Shown one piece after another: positions 5,308 through 5,866 of a stretch of 5,866 bases of DNA. The notes beneath the pieces are model-generated. The model searched no databases. It had not been told where the DNA came from and saw only the letters and a program-made list of their open reading frames with translations. Origin of the DNA: Nitrospinota bacterium (GTDB lineage: Bacteria; Nitrospinota; Nitrospinia; UBA9942); NCBI GenBank assembly GCA_003489165.1, contig DNJG01000048.1:8825-14690 (forward strand), in the 5' to 3' direction. A program made the position numbers and the translations under genes. The first letter of the stretch is position 1, and every line of letters starts with the position of its first letter.

Positions 5308-5724
5308 TTAAAGCCATATCTGAGGTGCACCATTAAATTCGGTAATTCCTTTTAAAACATCCCTCCTTGATACAATACCAACTAATTTCCCGCTCTTATC
5401 AACAACCGGAACCCTTATAACATGTTTTGTCTCAAGTATATCAACTATCTCAATTAGAGCGGTATCTTCATTCACTGTTATTGGTTTTTTAGTCATTATT
5501 TCTTCTGTATTTATAACTTTTATATCCTTCCCCTTTTTTATTGCCCTTATAATATCAAATTCCGTTATAATCCCCACTACTTTCTTATCATCATCTACAA
5601 CCGGAATTCCACTAACTTCACCATTAATTATTGCTAATGCAACATCAAATACCTTTGTTTTAGGGGTAACAATAACAAAATTGCTCTTCGTCATTATACC
5701 CCCTGCCTTCTGAAAGACCTCCAT
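5308..5724 (-). CDS. CBS-pair protein, paralogue B
   Basis: This second free-standing Bateman module has two CBS domains (about residues 8-62 and 74-128), each opening with IMTK. The nucleotide-type motifs GIITEFD and GIVSRRD are present in domains 1 and 2. I place the start at ATG 5724, which follows AGAGGA (5737-5732) by 7 bp and gives 138 residues, exactly the length of its neighbour. The frame could extend to a TTG at 5730, but that would sit only 1 nt from the ribosome site. It shares 74% of residues with paralogue A, with differences spread along the whole length, strongest around residues 89-95 of domain 2 (PVSDITN in A, ALIEIVD here). That suggests an old tandem duplication with possible ligand or partner divergence. 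It lies 31 bp downstream of the partial cytochrome gene, so co-transcription with it is likely. No signal peptide is present; the target is unknown. Confidence 0.9.
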   Translation of the reverse strand: MEVFQKAGGIMTKSNFVIVTPKTKVFDVALAIINGEVSGIPVVDDDKKVVGIITEFDIIRAIKKGKDIKVINTEEIMTKKPITVNEDTALIEIVDILETKHVIRVPVVDKSGKLVGIVSRRDVLKGITEFNGAPQIWL

Positions 5725-5731
5725 TTCCAAA

Positions 5732-5737
5732 TCCTCT
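5732..5737 (-). promoter_or_regulatory. Ribosome site deciding the start of CBS paralogue B
   Basis: AGAGGA on the minus strand is 7 nt from the ATG at 5724-5722 and 1 nt from the in-frame TTG at 5730-5728. The ATG is therefore the sensible start. It also lines up with the start of paralogue A. Confidence 0.7.
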
Positions 5738-5755
5738 TAATTAAAAGCTCTGATA

Positions 5756-5866
5756 TTATCCAAATGTCCTTGGTGAGTGACCCGTATAATCATAAAGGAA
5801 AAGGATTGCCTTCCATATCTCCTCTTCACTTAGAAAATGCTGCCATATTGGCATTGCAGAACGCCA
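5756..5866 (-). CDS. C-terminal end of a cytochrome c, 5' part outside window
   Basis: The last 36 codons of a gene entering from the right edge are visible, ending in TAA (5758-5756). The residues begin WRSAMPIWQHFLSEEEIW and continue KAILFLYDYTGHSPRTFG. The pattern A-M-P-x-W-x-x-x-L-S-E-E-E-x-W, then a hydrophobic helix, is the distal-Met and final-helix part of a cytochrome c domain. It closely matches AMPAWKDVLSEKERW in the first cytochrome domain of the 510-residue protein downstream. The heme-binding CxxCH lies outside the window, so heme number and total length are unknown. It could be a stand-alone cytochrome or the end of a larger multidomain electron-transfer protein. It reads in the same direction as the whole downstream run and is probably part of the same operon. 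Confidence 0.8.
   Translation of the reverse strand, partial: WRSAMPIWQHFLSEEEIWKAILFLYDYTGHSPRTFG

Noticed and set aside
5725..5730. TTG start that would extend CBS paralogue B by two residues
   Set aside because: It lies 1 nt from the ribosome site, while ATG 5724 is 7 nt away and gives the same length as the paralogue.

Overview
The window reads as a piece of an AT-leaning genome from a free-living, respiring Gram-negative bacterium. Three or four exported c-type cytochromes, a membrane-anchored cytochrome with an ethylbenzene-dehydrogenase-type heme domain, and an acetyl-CoA synthetase all point to respiration. Runs of unrelated 7-nt repeats in the intergenic gaps recall what I have seen in Nitrospirota-like and neighbouring uncultured lineages. 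That placement is a weak inference from style, not from a marker gene.

Layout: (1) 1-729, plus strand, is the C-terminal third of acetyl-CoA synthetase, ended by a good intrinsic terminator that also looks like a dispersed palindromic repeat. (2) 863-1915, minus strand, is a soluble PAS histidine kinase, convergent with acs. It has its own promoter region, which carries a 22-bp direct repeat. (3) 2056-5866, minus strand, is a co-directional run read from the right edge. In transcription order it holds the tail of a cytochrome c, two paralogous CBS-pair proteins, a 510-aa diheme cytochrome c fused to an EB_dh-like heme domain with a C-terminal membrane anchor, a diheme cytochrome c and a small monoheme cytochrome c. 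A strong minus-strand terminator at 2002-2033 closes the run.

Functional reading: the 510-aa protein resembles gamma/C subunits and electron-transfer partners of DMSO-reductase-family type II molybdoenzymes (nitrite oxidoreductase, nitrate/selenate/chlorate reductases, ethylbenzene dehydrogenase). The small cytochromes would carry electrons in the periplasm to or from it. No catalytic molybdenum subunit is in view; if present it should lie beyond position 5866. The two CBS proteins lack signal peptides and would sit in the cytoplasm, perhaps sensing adenylates.

The least ordinary features are the heptamer arrays. The three longer gaps of the operon each hold a different 7-nt unit, while the two short gaps hold none. 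One array is an inverted pair that folds into a terminator- or attenuator-like hairpin. Another lies directly behind an orphan Shine-Dalgarno sequence. Also notable are the tandem CBS duplication inside a cytochrome operon and a His in the place where I would expect the Met heme ligand of the EB_dh domain.
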